Shown here in pieces: positions 1 through 5,354 of a DNA stretch of 5,354 nucleotides. The notes beneath the pieces were generated by a model. It was not told where the DNA came from and did not search any database. It was given only the letters and a program-made list of their open reading frames with translations. How positions within the stretch are numbered: the stretch's first letter is position 1; each line of letters begins with the position of its first letter. The DNA is from Candidatus Geoarchaeota archaeon. Lineage in GTDB: Archaea; Thermoproteota; Thermoprotei; Gearchaeales; WAQG01. The translations under genes and the position numbers were made by a program. The DNA is taken from the NCBI GenBank assembly GCA_015520395.1, contig WAQG01000219.1, positions 1-5,354 of the forward strand. Direction: 5' to 3'.

Positions 1-2810
1 CGGTTAGGTTTAGGGATATTGGAGTTGAGGGTTCGGCCGAGTTCACGCTGGGTGCAAAGGCCGTTTCCCTCTTCTCAATAGAGAGGATCTCCACCACGGA
101 ATCCTACCAGCTGATCGTCCAGCTCGTCTTCCAGAACCCCCTGAGCATGTCGATAAAAGTTGACTCGATTACCGGCAAGATCCTCTATCTCAACACGCCC
201 GTTGGGGTGGTGAACTACGAGGAGCCCATAAACCTGGCCCCCGGACAGGCGACCGTCGTTAACGTGACCACAACGCCCTACAATGTGGAGATGTTGAGCC
301 TGGCTTTAAAGAAGCTGATCGAAGAGAAAAGCCTTGAGCTGGTTTGGCAAGGGGCAGTAGAGTTCGATTTTCTCGGAGTAAAACCAGTTGTCGAATTCGA
401 GCTTCCGATAGCCGTGGGCTTCGACTTCGAATTCCGGACGGTCGTCTCTGGAGTTGCCATGATTAGGGGCGAGGATCAAGTCGAGTTGACCGCGGGGGTT
501 CGGATGAGCCTCTCAAGGAACCTCGACGTTGAGTTTACCCTCAATAAGCTCAGCTTCAAGGCCTATGCCCGGGGCTTCGAAGTTGGGAGCGGCTTCCTTA
601 AAGAGCCCGTTAAGTTCGGAAGATCAGAGTATACCAACATCACTGTTGTGATAGCTCCCAACAAGGCTAATCTTGGCGAGTCCCTCAAGGTGTTCTTCGA
701 GGGTAACGAAACCATCGAACTTAGGGACGCCGTCCTTGAGCTGGAAGTATTCAAGAGGCTGATCGGGGTTAGACTCGACGTTCCCTTGAAAGTGGAGTTA
801 AGCCCCAACTCCCTCAATATCACCGTCAAAGCTAGGTTTAACTCCCTGAAAGTTGATATTGAAAAGAGGCTTCTAGATGTCGGTTTTGCAGCCTTCATAA
901 ACATCGAGAATGTCGAGGGCCTGGACGTCTACCTTAAATCGCCCACCATAACGCTGGTTGAAGAGTCTGGCATAGAGCTACGGTACACCCTTGGCGACAT
1001 AAGGATCAAGGAGTCCGGAAGCTGGGTTCCCGTAGAGCTCGTTCTAAGCCTTGATGACCCGACAACACAGAAGCTTGCAGAGAGGTTCTTCGGCCAGGGA
1101 TACCTGGTATTCGATCTAAAACACATCGAGAGCGATGGGGAACTGCTTGGAACGAAGGTTCACGTCTCTGCAGACATAGAAGCTAGGGTTGAGGCCTACC
1201 CGGTAACCATATTCTCCATCCTCGTCGAGTCGGGTGAAATCAGGAGCTTGGGCGGAGGAAGGTTCCTGCTTAGGGCCAACGTGACCACCAAGGCCACTAA
1301 CTACAATGTTGAGGAGCTTTACCTTAGAACAATTAAAGCCTCAATATACGACGAGGAGGGCTCCGTTCTGCTTGCCAGGAACGTGACGCTTGTGATAAAT
1401 AAGCTTGTTCCGCCCGGAAACATAACGTTCACTTCACTCGTTGAGGTCGAGGTTGAAAGGGAGGGCGTTGAGTGGTTTGCCTCAAGGATGTTCGCAGGAA
1501 CCAACATAACGGTCACAGTCAGGCACATAGAGGTCGACATAACAGTCCAGGACTGGGAGATCTCCGTACCTCTTAGAGACACGAAATCCGTAGTTAGATT
1601 AACTTCAGCAATAGCGATCTCGGTATTTAGGGTCGATGTCCTTGCCCCAGGCAACGTCATGGACGCTGAGCTAGAAATAATGCTGGGTGGAATAAATGTG
1701 CCTGCAGTCATCGATGAGCTGACATTTGAGATGGAGGATCTCGACGGAAACCTGGTCGGGCGTGGCAGGCTTCTCCGCTTCATGTCGTCACCTAAGCCTG
1801 GAGTTGTTAAGGGTCTCTTTGAAATGGTGTTCGAGCCGGGCATGATTGAAAAAGTTATTAAGGGCATAGTGCTAAACGGAACATTCTCGGGTTACGGAAG
1901 AAATGGGCACTATGTCGGCAGGGTAGACAACATCCCCATAAACACCACTCTGCTCAAGACGATGCTCCTCTCAATCCACGCCGACTTCGACATTAAGACA
2001 AATATAGAGATAACATACTTTACAGTGAAGGATCCTGGCACGCTTGTTGAGGCAAATGTGAAAATAAGCGTTAAGCTCCCTGACAATATCCATATACCTG
2101 AGATAACGGTAGTTAGAGGGGAGTTCAAGGTTTACGACCCGGTTGGAAGGAAATTATTGGGCTATGGCGAGTTCATGCCTAGTAAAGGGAGTAGGATAAC
2201 TGGCGGTCAGGGAGTTGTTGAAGGCACCTCTTCTGTCACCTTCACGGAGGAGGGGATCCAGTGGTTTGCTGAAAGGCTGCTGGGAGTCGGAACGGTGAAG
2301 GTTCTTGCAAAGGACATAGTGATCTCAGGAAAGCTCCTCTCCACGCCAACTAGTCTTTGGGCCAAGCCCTCGGTGGTCTCCTATAAGTCCAGCCCACTCA
2401 ATATAAGGCTTGTCAATGTTAGGTTAACAAAGCTAACAATAATACCCCCCAGCGCCTCAGCTAAGGCAGACGTCGAATTCCGGAATCCATTCGATTTCCC
2501 CATAAAACTTGTCTCTTCGGGAGGGCCAAGTTTGGTCTTCGACGTTCTCGACGCTGACTCACAGGCCTACATAGGGAATGGTGAGTACAGAGGCAGCATT
2601 TACATCTCATCAGGAGGTTCCACCATTATAAGGGGTGTGAAGGTAGACGTTCCGCCCGCCGGAGCCACATATCTTTACTTTAACAGGAGGAGCGGGAATA
2701 AGATAAGCTTCTCAGCCTACGCGAAGGGATGGGGAATAGCGATGATATACAAGGTAAGGGTGAAATTCAGGTTCAAGACTGGGAGGGTTCACGTCGTCTA
2801 TACGCTTTAA
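1..2810 (+). CDS. Giant tandem LEA14/WHy-repeat envelope protein, 5' end outside window
   Basis: The frame is open to the left edge, with codons in phase from base 3, so 935 residues are visible and the true start lies upstream. The ATG at 147 is internal: it falls inside a module, directly after the LEA14/WHy-like stretch LVFQNPLSMSIKVDS. The protein is almost wholly beta-strand-like. It splits into about seven modules of roughly 130 residues, each with alternating hydrophobic strands, then a short amphipathic helix (for example GVEWFASRMF, GIQWFAER, TTQKLAERFF), then a closing strand. The first and last modules resemble LEA_2/WHy domains best (FQNPLS and FRNPFDFPIK, followed by LAPG or PPAG turns). 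There is no cysteine, and ten N-X-S/T sequons occur after base 147. No C-terminal membrane helix is seen, so any anchor or signal peptide must lie upstream. The family call is moderately sure. A surface, scaffold or lipid-handling role is inference only. Confidence 0.85.
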   Translation, partial: VRFRDIGVEGSAEFTLGAKAVSLFSIERISTTESYQLIVQLVFQNPLSMSIKVDSITGKILYLNTPVGVVNYEEPINLAPGQATVVNVTTTPYNVEMLSLALKKLIEEKSLELVWQGAVEFDFLGVKPVVEFELPIAVGFDFEFRTVVSGVAMIRGEDQVELTAGVRMSLSRNLDVEFTLNKLSFKAYARGFEVGSGFLKEPVKFGRSEYTNITVVIAPNKANLGESLKVFFEGNETIELRDAVLELEVFKRLIGVRLDVPLKVELSPNSLNITVKARFNSLKVDIEKRLLDVGFAAFINIENVEGLDVYLKSPTITLVEESGIELRYTLGDIRIKESGSWVPVELVLSLDDPTTQKLAERFFGQGYLVFDLKHIESDGELLGTKVHVSADIEARVEAYPVTIFSILVESGEIRSLGGGRFLLRANVTTKATNYNVEELYLRTIKASIYDEEGSVLLARNVTLVINKLVPPGNITFTSLVEVEVEREGVEWFASRMFAGTNITVTVRHIEVDITVQDWEISVPLRDTKSVVRLTSAIAISVFRVDVLAPGNVMDAELEIMLGGINVPAVIDELTFEMEDLDGNLVGRGRLLRFMSSPKPGVVKGLFEMVFEPGMIEKVIKGIVLNGTFSGYGRNGHYVGRVDNIPINTTLLKTMLLSIHADFDIKTNIEITYFTVKDPGTLVEANVKISVKLPDNIHIPEITVVRGEFKVYDPVGRKLLGYGEFMPSKGSRITGGQGVVEGTSSVTFTEEGIQWFAERLLGVGTVKVLAKDIVISGKLLSTPTSLWAKPSVVSYKSSPLNIRLVNVRLTKLTIIPPSASAKADVEFRNPFDFPIKLVSSGGPSLVFDVLDADSQAYIGNGEYRGSIYISSGGSTIIRGVKVDVPPAGATYLYFNRRSGNKISFSAYAKGWGIAMIYKVRVKFRFKTGRVHVVYTL
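3..2810 (+). repeat. Seven diverged ~130-residue protein modules plus part of an eighth
   Basis: These are protein-level repeats within the LEA-like gene; little DNA identity remains between copies. The recurring landmark is a short helix before the last strands of each module. The helices begin near bases 279, 666, 1062, 1467, 1833, 2250 and 2658, giving spacings of 129, 132, 135, 122, 139 and 136 residues. The clearest copies read GVEWFASRMF (base 1467), GIQWFAER (2253) and TQKLAERFF (1065). The first visible residues (VRFRDIGVEGSAEFTLGAK) resemble the closing strands of a module, for example KDIVISGKLLSTP near base 2310, so at least one more copy lies upstream. Alignment was by eye, so module borders are approximate. 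Confidence 0.6.
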
Positions 2811-2811
2811 A

Positions 2812-2818
2812 GGAGGTG
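2812..2818 (+). promoter_or_regulatory. Shine-Dalgarno site of the small membrane protein gene
   Basis: GGAGGTG is a full match to the archaeal anti-Shine-Dalgarno sequence. It sits 8 bases before the ATG at 2827 and begins right after the stop of the upstream gene. This fixes the start and indicates that the two genes share one transcript. Confidence 0.85.
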
Positions 2819-2826
2819 GGAAACCC

Positions 2827-3453
2827 ATGAAAGGTAAGAGAGTTGTCTGGGCGGTGTTTCTCATTATAGCGTTAATCATAATGGCACCGTCGCTTCCGGT
2901 GGAGGCCAGGCCATCCTGGTGGAATTCAGCGGCTTATGCCGAGTATAACGTGGAGTTGAGGATAGGGACCGATCTTGTGGGGGAGGGAAGCTATAAGTGG
3001 AGTCTTCTCAGCAGTACTGAGGAATATGGTACTTTCAAGATAGATGCGAAGATAAGGGTGGTGTCAGCCGAGATAAAAAACTTCACTCTGCCATTGAGCA
3101 GGGAGGCCAAGGTTGGATGGTCGACTGGGGACCTCTTCATTTTCTATCCTGTGGAGAAGCTTAAGGAGTATCCAGCCCAGTACATATTGGTGGATGGTGG
3201 GGACAGTCAGAGAACCTACAAGGCGGTGCTTTTCCAGGCTGATCACAACAAAACCTGGTATGAGGCAACCACAGGCATTCTTGTTAAGGGAATAATAACT
3301 TATGAACAGGTCCAAGTGATACTCACAATAAAATCAACTAACGTGGTAACGCCCATCTCCAAAACCTCGATTCCCTCAGAATACATCTCAGCCTCACTTA
3401 TAGCCGCAGGCATCATCCTTATACTAGTAGTCATCATAAAGCGGAGACGGTGA
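2827..3453 (+). CDS. Exported membrane-anchored protein, function unknown
   Basis: The 208-residue protein begins with a basic stretch (KGKR) and a hydrophobic core at residues 7-20. A signal peptidase site is plausible after VEA at residues 25-27. A mainly beta-strand ectodomain follows (about 30-180). It includes a YEATTGILVKG stretch (145-155) like the strand turns of LolA-type and related envelope beta-sheet domains; that similarity is weak. A membrane helix at about 187-204 ends in KRRR, which acts as a stop-transfer signal and gives a type I topology with the domain outside. There are two N-glycosylation sequons (N85, N141) and no cysteine. The ATG is set by a strong Shine-Dalgarno site. 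The gene lies 16 bases after the LEA-repeat gene and is probably co-transcribed with it, so the product may anchor, assist or act with that protein. I do not recognise a named family. Confidence 0.85.
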   Translation: MKGKRVVWAVFLIIALIIMAPSLPVEARPSWWNSAAYAEYNVELRIGTDLVGEGSYKWSLLSSTEEYGTFKIDAKIRVVSAEIKNFTLPLSREAKVGWSTGDLFIFYPVEKLKEYPAQYILVDGGDSQRTYKAVLFQADHNKTWYEATTGILVKGIITYEQVQVILTIKSTNVVTPISKTSIPSEYISASLIAAGIILILVVIIKRRR

Positions 3454-3456
3454 GGC

Positions 3457-3468
3457 AAAGCATTTAAC
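3457..3468 (+). promoter_or_regulatory. Likely TATA/BRE promoter of tRNA-Gly
   Basis: A purine-rich AAAG element followed by the TATA-like TTTAAC (3463-3468) lies 26-31 bases before the first tRNA base. That is the normal archaeal distance between TATA box and transcription start. It begins just after the stop codon of the membrane protein gene. The match to the consensus is moderate. Confidence 0.5.
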
Positions 3469-3493
3469 AAGGAAACCCCTATACATACAGCGG

Positions 3494-3571
3494 GCGGCCG
3501 TCGTCTAGCCAGGACTAGGACACCGGCCTTCCACGCCGGCGACCCGGGTTCGAATCCCGGCGGCCGCACCA
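3494..3571 (+). tRNA. tRNA-Gly (anticodon UCC)
   Basis: A complete cloverleaf folds by hand. The acceptor pairs 3494-3500 with 3561-3567 (GCGGCCG/CGGCCGC). The D stem is 3503-3506 with 3518-3521. The anticodon stem CCGGC/GCCGG encloses the loop CTTCCAC, with anticodon TCC at 3530-3532. The variable loop is CGAC, and the T arm is CCGGG-TTCGAAT-CCCGG. The discriminator is A3568, and the CCA tail is encoded at 3569-3571. There is no intron. It reads GGA codons, and GGG by wobble. A hydrolase gene starts 18 bases after the CCA, with no T-rich terminator between. Confidence 0.97.
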
Positions 3572-3583
3572 AAACATGAACTA

Positions 3584-3592
3584 AAGGGGGTG
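3584..3592 (+). promoter_or_regulatory. Shine-Dalgarno-like sequence overlapping the assumed GTG start
   Basis: AAGGGGGTG matches AGGAGGTG except for one G in place of A, which could still form a G-U wobble with the anti-Shine-Dalgarno sequence. It runs into the GTG at 3590 instead of preceding it. Normal spacing would point to about base 3599, where the in-frame codon is ATA. This leaves the start of the hydrolase uncertain. Confidence 0.45.
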
Positions 3593-4456
3593 GCCGCTAT
3601 AACTGTTAGGGTTGTTATTCTTATGGACGACTACGCTGGCTACGAGGTAAGAGGGCTTCTTGGAGAGCATGGGCTTTCGATATTTTTAGAGGTTGATGGG
3701 GGTAGGCGGAAGCGTTTTTCAATGCTCTTTGACGTTGGACAGACTGGGGATACCCTGCTCCACAACGCATCTCTCATGGGAATAGATCTTGCGGAAATAT
3801 CCCTCATAGCTTTCTCCCATAGACATTATGATCATACTGGCGGGCTGGTCAGGGTTCTGAAGCACTGGGCCCGACGGATCCCTGTTATCGCCCATCCAGA
3901 CCTATTCATACCCCAGGTTTACATAGGAAGGGGGAGGGTGTCTTTAATGCTCGGCCCACCCTACTCCCGGAGAGAGGCTGAGGATGCAGGGGCCACTTTT
4001 ATCTTCACTAGAGAGGCACTTCCACTATTTCCAGGTGTGTACTTTCTTGGTGAGATTCCTAGAGAGACGGAGTTCGAGCCCGTGCCAAGGGAGTTTGTAA
4101 GCCTTAGGGATGGGCGGGCCGAGCGTGATGGGGTGGTGGATGATACTGCCGTTGCTGTGGTTGTGGAGGGGCGGGGTGTCCTTGTCCTGACGGGGTGTAG
4201 TCACTCAGGCATAGTTAACATTGTTAGGCGGGCTGCTGAGGTCGCTGGGAGCAAGGTTTTCTCGGTGATCGGGGGCTTTCATTTGATCGGGGCTGAGCGC
4301 CGTAGAATTAAGGCGACGGTTCGCGAGCTTGTGAGGATGGGTGTTGAGGAGGTTCATGTGGGGCACTGCACGGGGCTTGATGCGGAGTACATGTTAAAGG
4401 AGGCGTTTAAGGACGGTTTCGGAAAGATCCATAGCGGATACACCATCGAATACTAG
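3590..4456 (+). CDS. Metallo-beta-lactamase-fold hydrolase, MJ0301/COG1237 type
   Basis: This is a 288-residue cytoplasmic enzyme, near-typical length for the family. The metal-binding signature HRHYDH is at residues 77-82. Other family landmarks are FDVGQTG (47-53), DDTAVAV (184-190), TGCSHSG (201-207, His205), GGFHL (228-232, His231) and GHCTG (258-262, His259), so all expected ligands are present. Relatives are often labelled 7,8-dihydropterin-6-yl-methyl-4-(beta-D-ribofuranosyl)aminobenzene 5'-phosphate synthase. That label is widely transferred and nothing in this window supports methanopterin synthesis, so the substrate is best left open. The GTG at 3590 is used because family similarity (VRVVILMDDYAGY) begins by residue 6, which disfavours the ATG at 3623. 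The ATA at 3599 is an odd alternative. The close spacing to the tRNA suggests co-transcription with it. Confidence 0.9.
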   Translation: MAAITVRVVILMDDYAGYEVRGLLGEHGLSIFLEVDGGRRKRFSMLFDVGQTGDTLLHNASLMGIDLAEISLIAFSHRHYDHTGGLVRVLKHWARRIPVIAHPDLFIPQVYIGRGRVSLMLGPPYSRREAEDAGATFIFTREALPLFPGVYFLGEIPRETEFEPVPREFVSLRDGRAERDGVVDDTAVAVVVEGRGVLVLTGCSHSGIVNIVRRAAEVAGSKVFSVIGGFHLIGAERRRIKATVRELVRMGVEEVHVGHCTGLDAEYMLKEAFKDGFGKIHSGYTIEY

Positions 4457-4458
4457 CG

Positions 4459-4467
4459 TTTAAATTT
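4459..4467 (+). promoter_or_regulatory. TATA box for a leaderless transcript of the ECF gene
   Basis: TTTAAATTT begins 27 bases before the ATG at 4486 and lies just after the stop of the hydrolase gene. Transcription would then start at or within a few bases of the ATG. No good Shine-Dalgarno site precedes that ATG, which fits leaderless translation. Confidence 0.55.
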
Positions 4468-4485
4468 GCAGGGATTATCTCTGAG

Positions 4486-5232
4486 ATGGGCATGCCCAGG
4501 AGGCCTCTCTCCGCAATTGAAATAGCTGAAACTGCTCTGATGACGGCATTCGTCACCGCAGCTACAATGCTCTTCACGGTCTACATACCAGCAACCCGCG
4601 GTTACTTCAATGTCGGGGAGACCATGGTGTATCTTACAGCCCTGCTTTTCGGACCCCTGGTTGGGGGATTTGCGGGGGGTGTCGGCTCTGCTCTCGCGGA
4701 CATCCTTCTAGGCTACTATCATTTCGCTCCGGCGACCCTCATTATCAAGGGCGTTGAGGGGGCTTTGGCTGGCTATCTTTCCAGACGACTTGCGGGCCTG
4801 GAGAGGTTCTGGAGGCCCCTTGGAATCATGACCTCTACGGTTCTGGCCATGGCTGTGGGCCTCTTCATGCCCGTGTACTATAGTGGGGAGACCGAGATAA
4901 CCATAGGTTACGTCTCCGAGACTTATCCCAACCTATCAATCACATTGTATGGCTACGTCCCCAGATACGTCTGGTGGATCTTCGCGGCCCTCCTCTTCGC
5001 CGTCCTCATCGTGGGGGTCTTAAAGGTCGAGGCGGAGCTAGGCTGGAAGGTTCTGGCACTCGCCCTTTCGGGCTTCACAATGGTTATAGGCTACTTTCTT
5101 TACGAGTCGTATCTCTATGGCGTTGCCGCAGCCCTCGTAGAACTCCCATTCAATGTGGGGCAGGTCATAGTTGGGATATCGGTGAGCCTACCCATATACC
5201 TCAGGCTCAGAAGGGTGGTGGCCTCCGAGTGA
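4486..5232 (+). CDS. ECF transporter S component-like membrane protein
   Basis: This 248-residue protein probably binds a vitamin or similar small molecule for an energy-coupling-factor transporter. The substrate is unknown, and no ATPase or EcfT gene is in the window. The first helix (about 12-34) carries the alanine pattern A17-A21-A25, like the AxxxA motif that contacts EcfT. The core GYFNVGETMVYLTALLFGP (39-57), then GGVGSALADILLGY (64-77) and FAPATLIIKGVEGALAGY (80-97), is characteristic of COG4720/PF07155-type S components. GYFLYE (202-207) and LPFNVGQ (220-226) match the end of the family. Between them, residues about 100-182 hold two further hydrophobic helices and a polar outer loop, making it longer than the usual 160-200 residues. 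The start is ATG 4486; ATG 4492, two codons later, is equally possible. It overlaps the next gene by 4 bases. Confidence 0.85.
   Translation: MGMPRRPLSAIEIAETALMTAFVTAATMLFTVYIPATRGYFNVGETMVYLTALLFGPLVGGFAGGVGSALADILLGYYHFAPATLIIKGVEGALAGYLSRRLAGLERFWRPLGIMTSTVLAMAVGLFMPVYYSGETEITIGYVSETYPNLSITLYGYVPRYVWWIFAALLFAVLIVGVLKVEAELGWKVLALALSGFTMVIGYFLYESYLYGVAAALVELPFNVGQVIVGISVSLPIYLRLRRVVASE
5214..5220 (+). promoter_or_regulatory. Shine-Dalgarno-like site of the DUF488 gene
   Basis: GGTGGTG differs from GGAGGTG by one base and stands 8 bases before the GTG at 5229, the same spacing as the strong site at 2812. It lies inside the end of the ECF gene and supports the GTG start. Confidence 0.5.
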
Positions 5233-5354
5233 ACAGTAAGCTAATATACACGGTGGGACACTCCAACAGGAGCTTAGAGGAGTTCATTAGGCTGCTCAAA
5301 AGATACGAGATCGAGGCTGTCGTTGATGTGAGGAGATGGCCGACATCCAGGAAG
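5229..5354 (+). CDS. DUF488 family protein, 3' end outside window
   Basis: Only the first 42 codons are present and the frame is open at the right edge. IYTVGHSNRSLEEFIRLL (residues 6-23) followed by VVDVRRWPTSRK (31-42) is the N-terminal signature of DUF488 (PF04343), a family of small cytoplasmic proteins of unsettled function. The GTG start overlaps the TGA stop of the ECF gene as GTGA and has a Shine-Dalgarno-like site 8 bases upstream. Translation is therefore probably coupled to that of the transporter gene. Whether the two proteins are functionally linked cannot be judged from the sequence; overlap alone is weak evidence in a compact archaeal genome. Confidence 0.88.
   Translation, partial: MNSKLIYTVGHSNRSLEEFIRLLKRYEIEAVVDVRRWPTSRK

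Noticed and set aside
262..1320. Similar short DNA stretches near 262 and 1279 encoding NVTT followed closely by YNVE
   Set aside because: They fall at different points of the ~130-residue module (before the helix in one, in an early strand in the other), so they look like chance convergence and not a recent duplication.
1319..1867. A 182-codon open frame on the - strand inside the LEA-repeat gene
   Set aside because: It is a mirror of a strongly supported + strand gene, with low-complexity Ser/Thr/Pro-rich content typical of antisense frames. The antisense frames at 278-460, 563-904, 929-1126 and 1910-2128 are the same.
3113..3295. A 60-codon + strand frame within the small membrane protein gene
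   Set aside because: It has no ribosome site and no recognisable motif, and it lies wholly inside a gene with a signal peptide and membrane anchor.
3300..3572. A - strand frame whose product begins MVRPPGFEPGSPAWKAG
   Set aside because: This is the familiar false peptide produced by reading the complement of a tRNA gene (here tRNA-Gly); the rest is antisense to the membrane protein gene.
3576..3584. A two-codon mini-ORF (ATG AAC TAA) between the tRNA and the hydrolase
   Set aside because: It has no ribosome site and is too short to carry signal; most likely chance.
4130..4195. Four GGGG tracts in the hydrolase gene as a possible G-quadruplex
   Set aside because: The first tract is more than 30 bases from the next and the last loop is 15 bases, so no canonical quadruplex forms; it reflects GT-rich Val/Gly codons.
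4538..4543. TGATGA resembling the C box of a C/D guide RNA
   Set aside because: It lies in the coding sequence of the ECF gene and no matching D, C' or D' boxes are found at suitable distances.

Overview
The window looks like chromosomal DNA of a thermophilic archaeon. The evidence is Shine-Dalgarno sites of the GGAGGTG type beside at least one likely leaderless TATA promoter, heavy use of AGG and ATA codons, and an intronless tRNA-Gly with an encoded CCA tail and archaeal-type features. I cannot place it below domain level from the sequence alone. All genes lie on the + strand, are tightly packed, and no intergenic gap reaches 50 bases. I see no mobile element, CRISPR array or integration scar.

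Left half (1-3453): a two-gene envelope unit. The first gene runs in from beyond the left edge and encodes at least 935 residues made almost entirely of tandem beta-rich modules of the LEA14/WHy type. Seven modules are visible at a spacing of about 130 residues, plus the tail of an eighth. Sixteen bases later, behind a strong Shine-Dalgarno site, comes a 208-residue protein with a signal peptide and a C-terminal membrane anchor. Both proteins lack cysteine and carry N-glycosylation sequons, which fits a role outside the cytoplasmic membrane. They probably act together, but the function is unknown.

Middle (3454-4456): a tRNA-Gly(UCC) with its own TATA-like promoter, followed after only 18 bases by a metallo-beta-lactamase-fold hydrolase of the MJ0301/COG1237 type. 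The hydrolase has no room for a conventional promoter of its own, so it is probably made from the tRNA transcript. Its start codon is doubtful because the Shine-Dalgarno-like sequence overlaps the GTG.

Right end (4457-5354): a promoter placed for a leaderless or nearly leaderless transcript drives an S-component-like membrane protein of an ECF vitamin transporter, with an apparent extra transmembrane hairpin. It overlaps by four bases a DUF488-family gene that runs off the right edge.

The strongest candidate for something little described is the giant LEA-repeat protein and its membrane-anchored partner.
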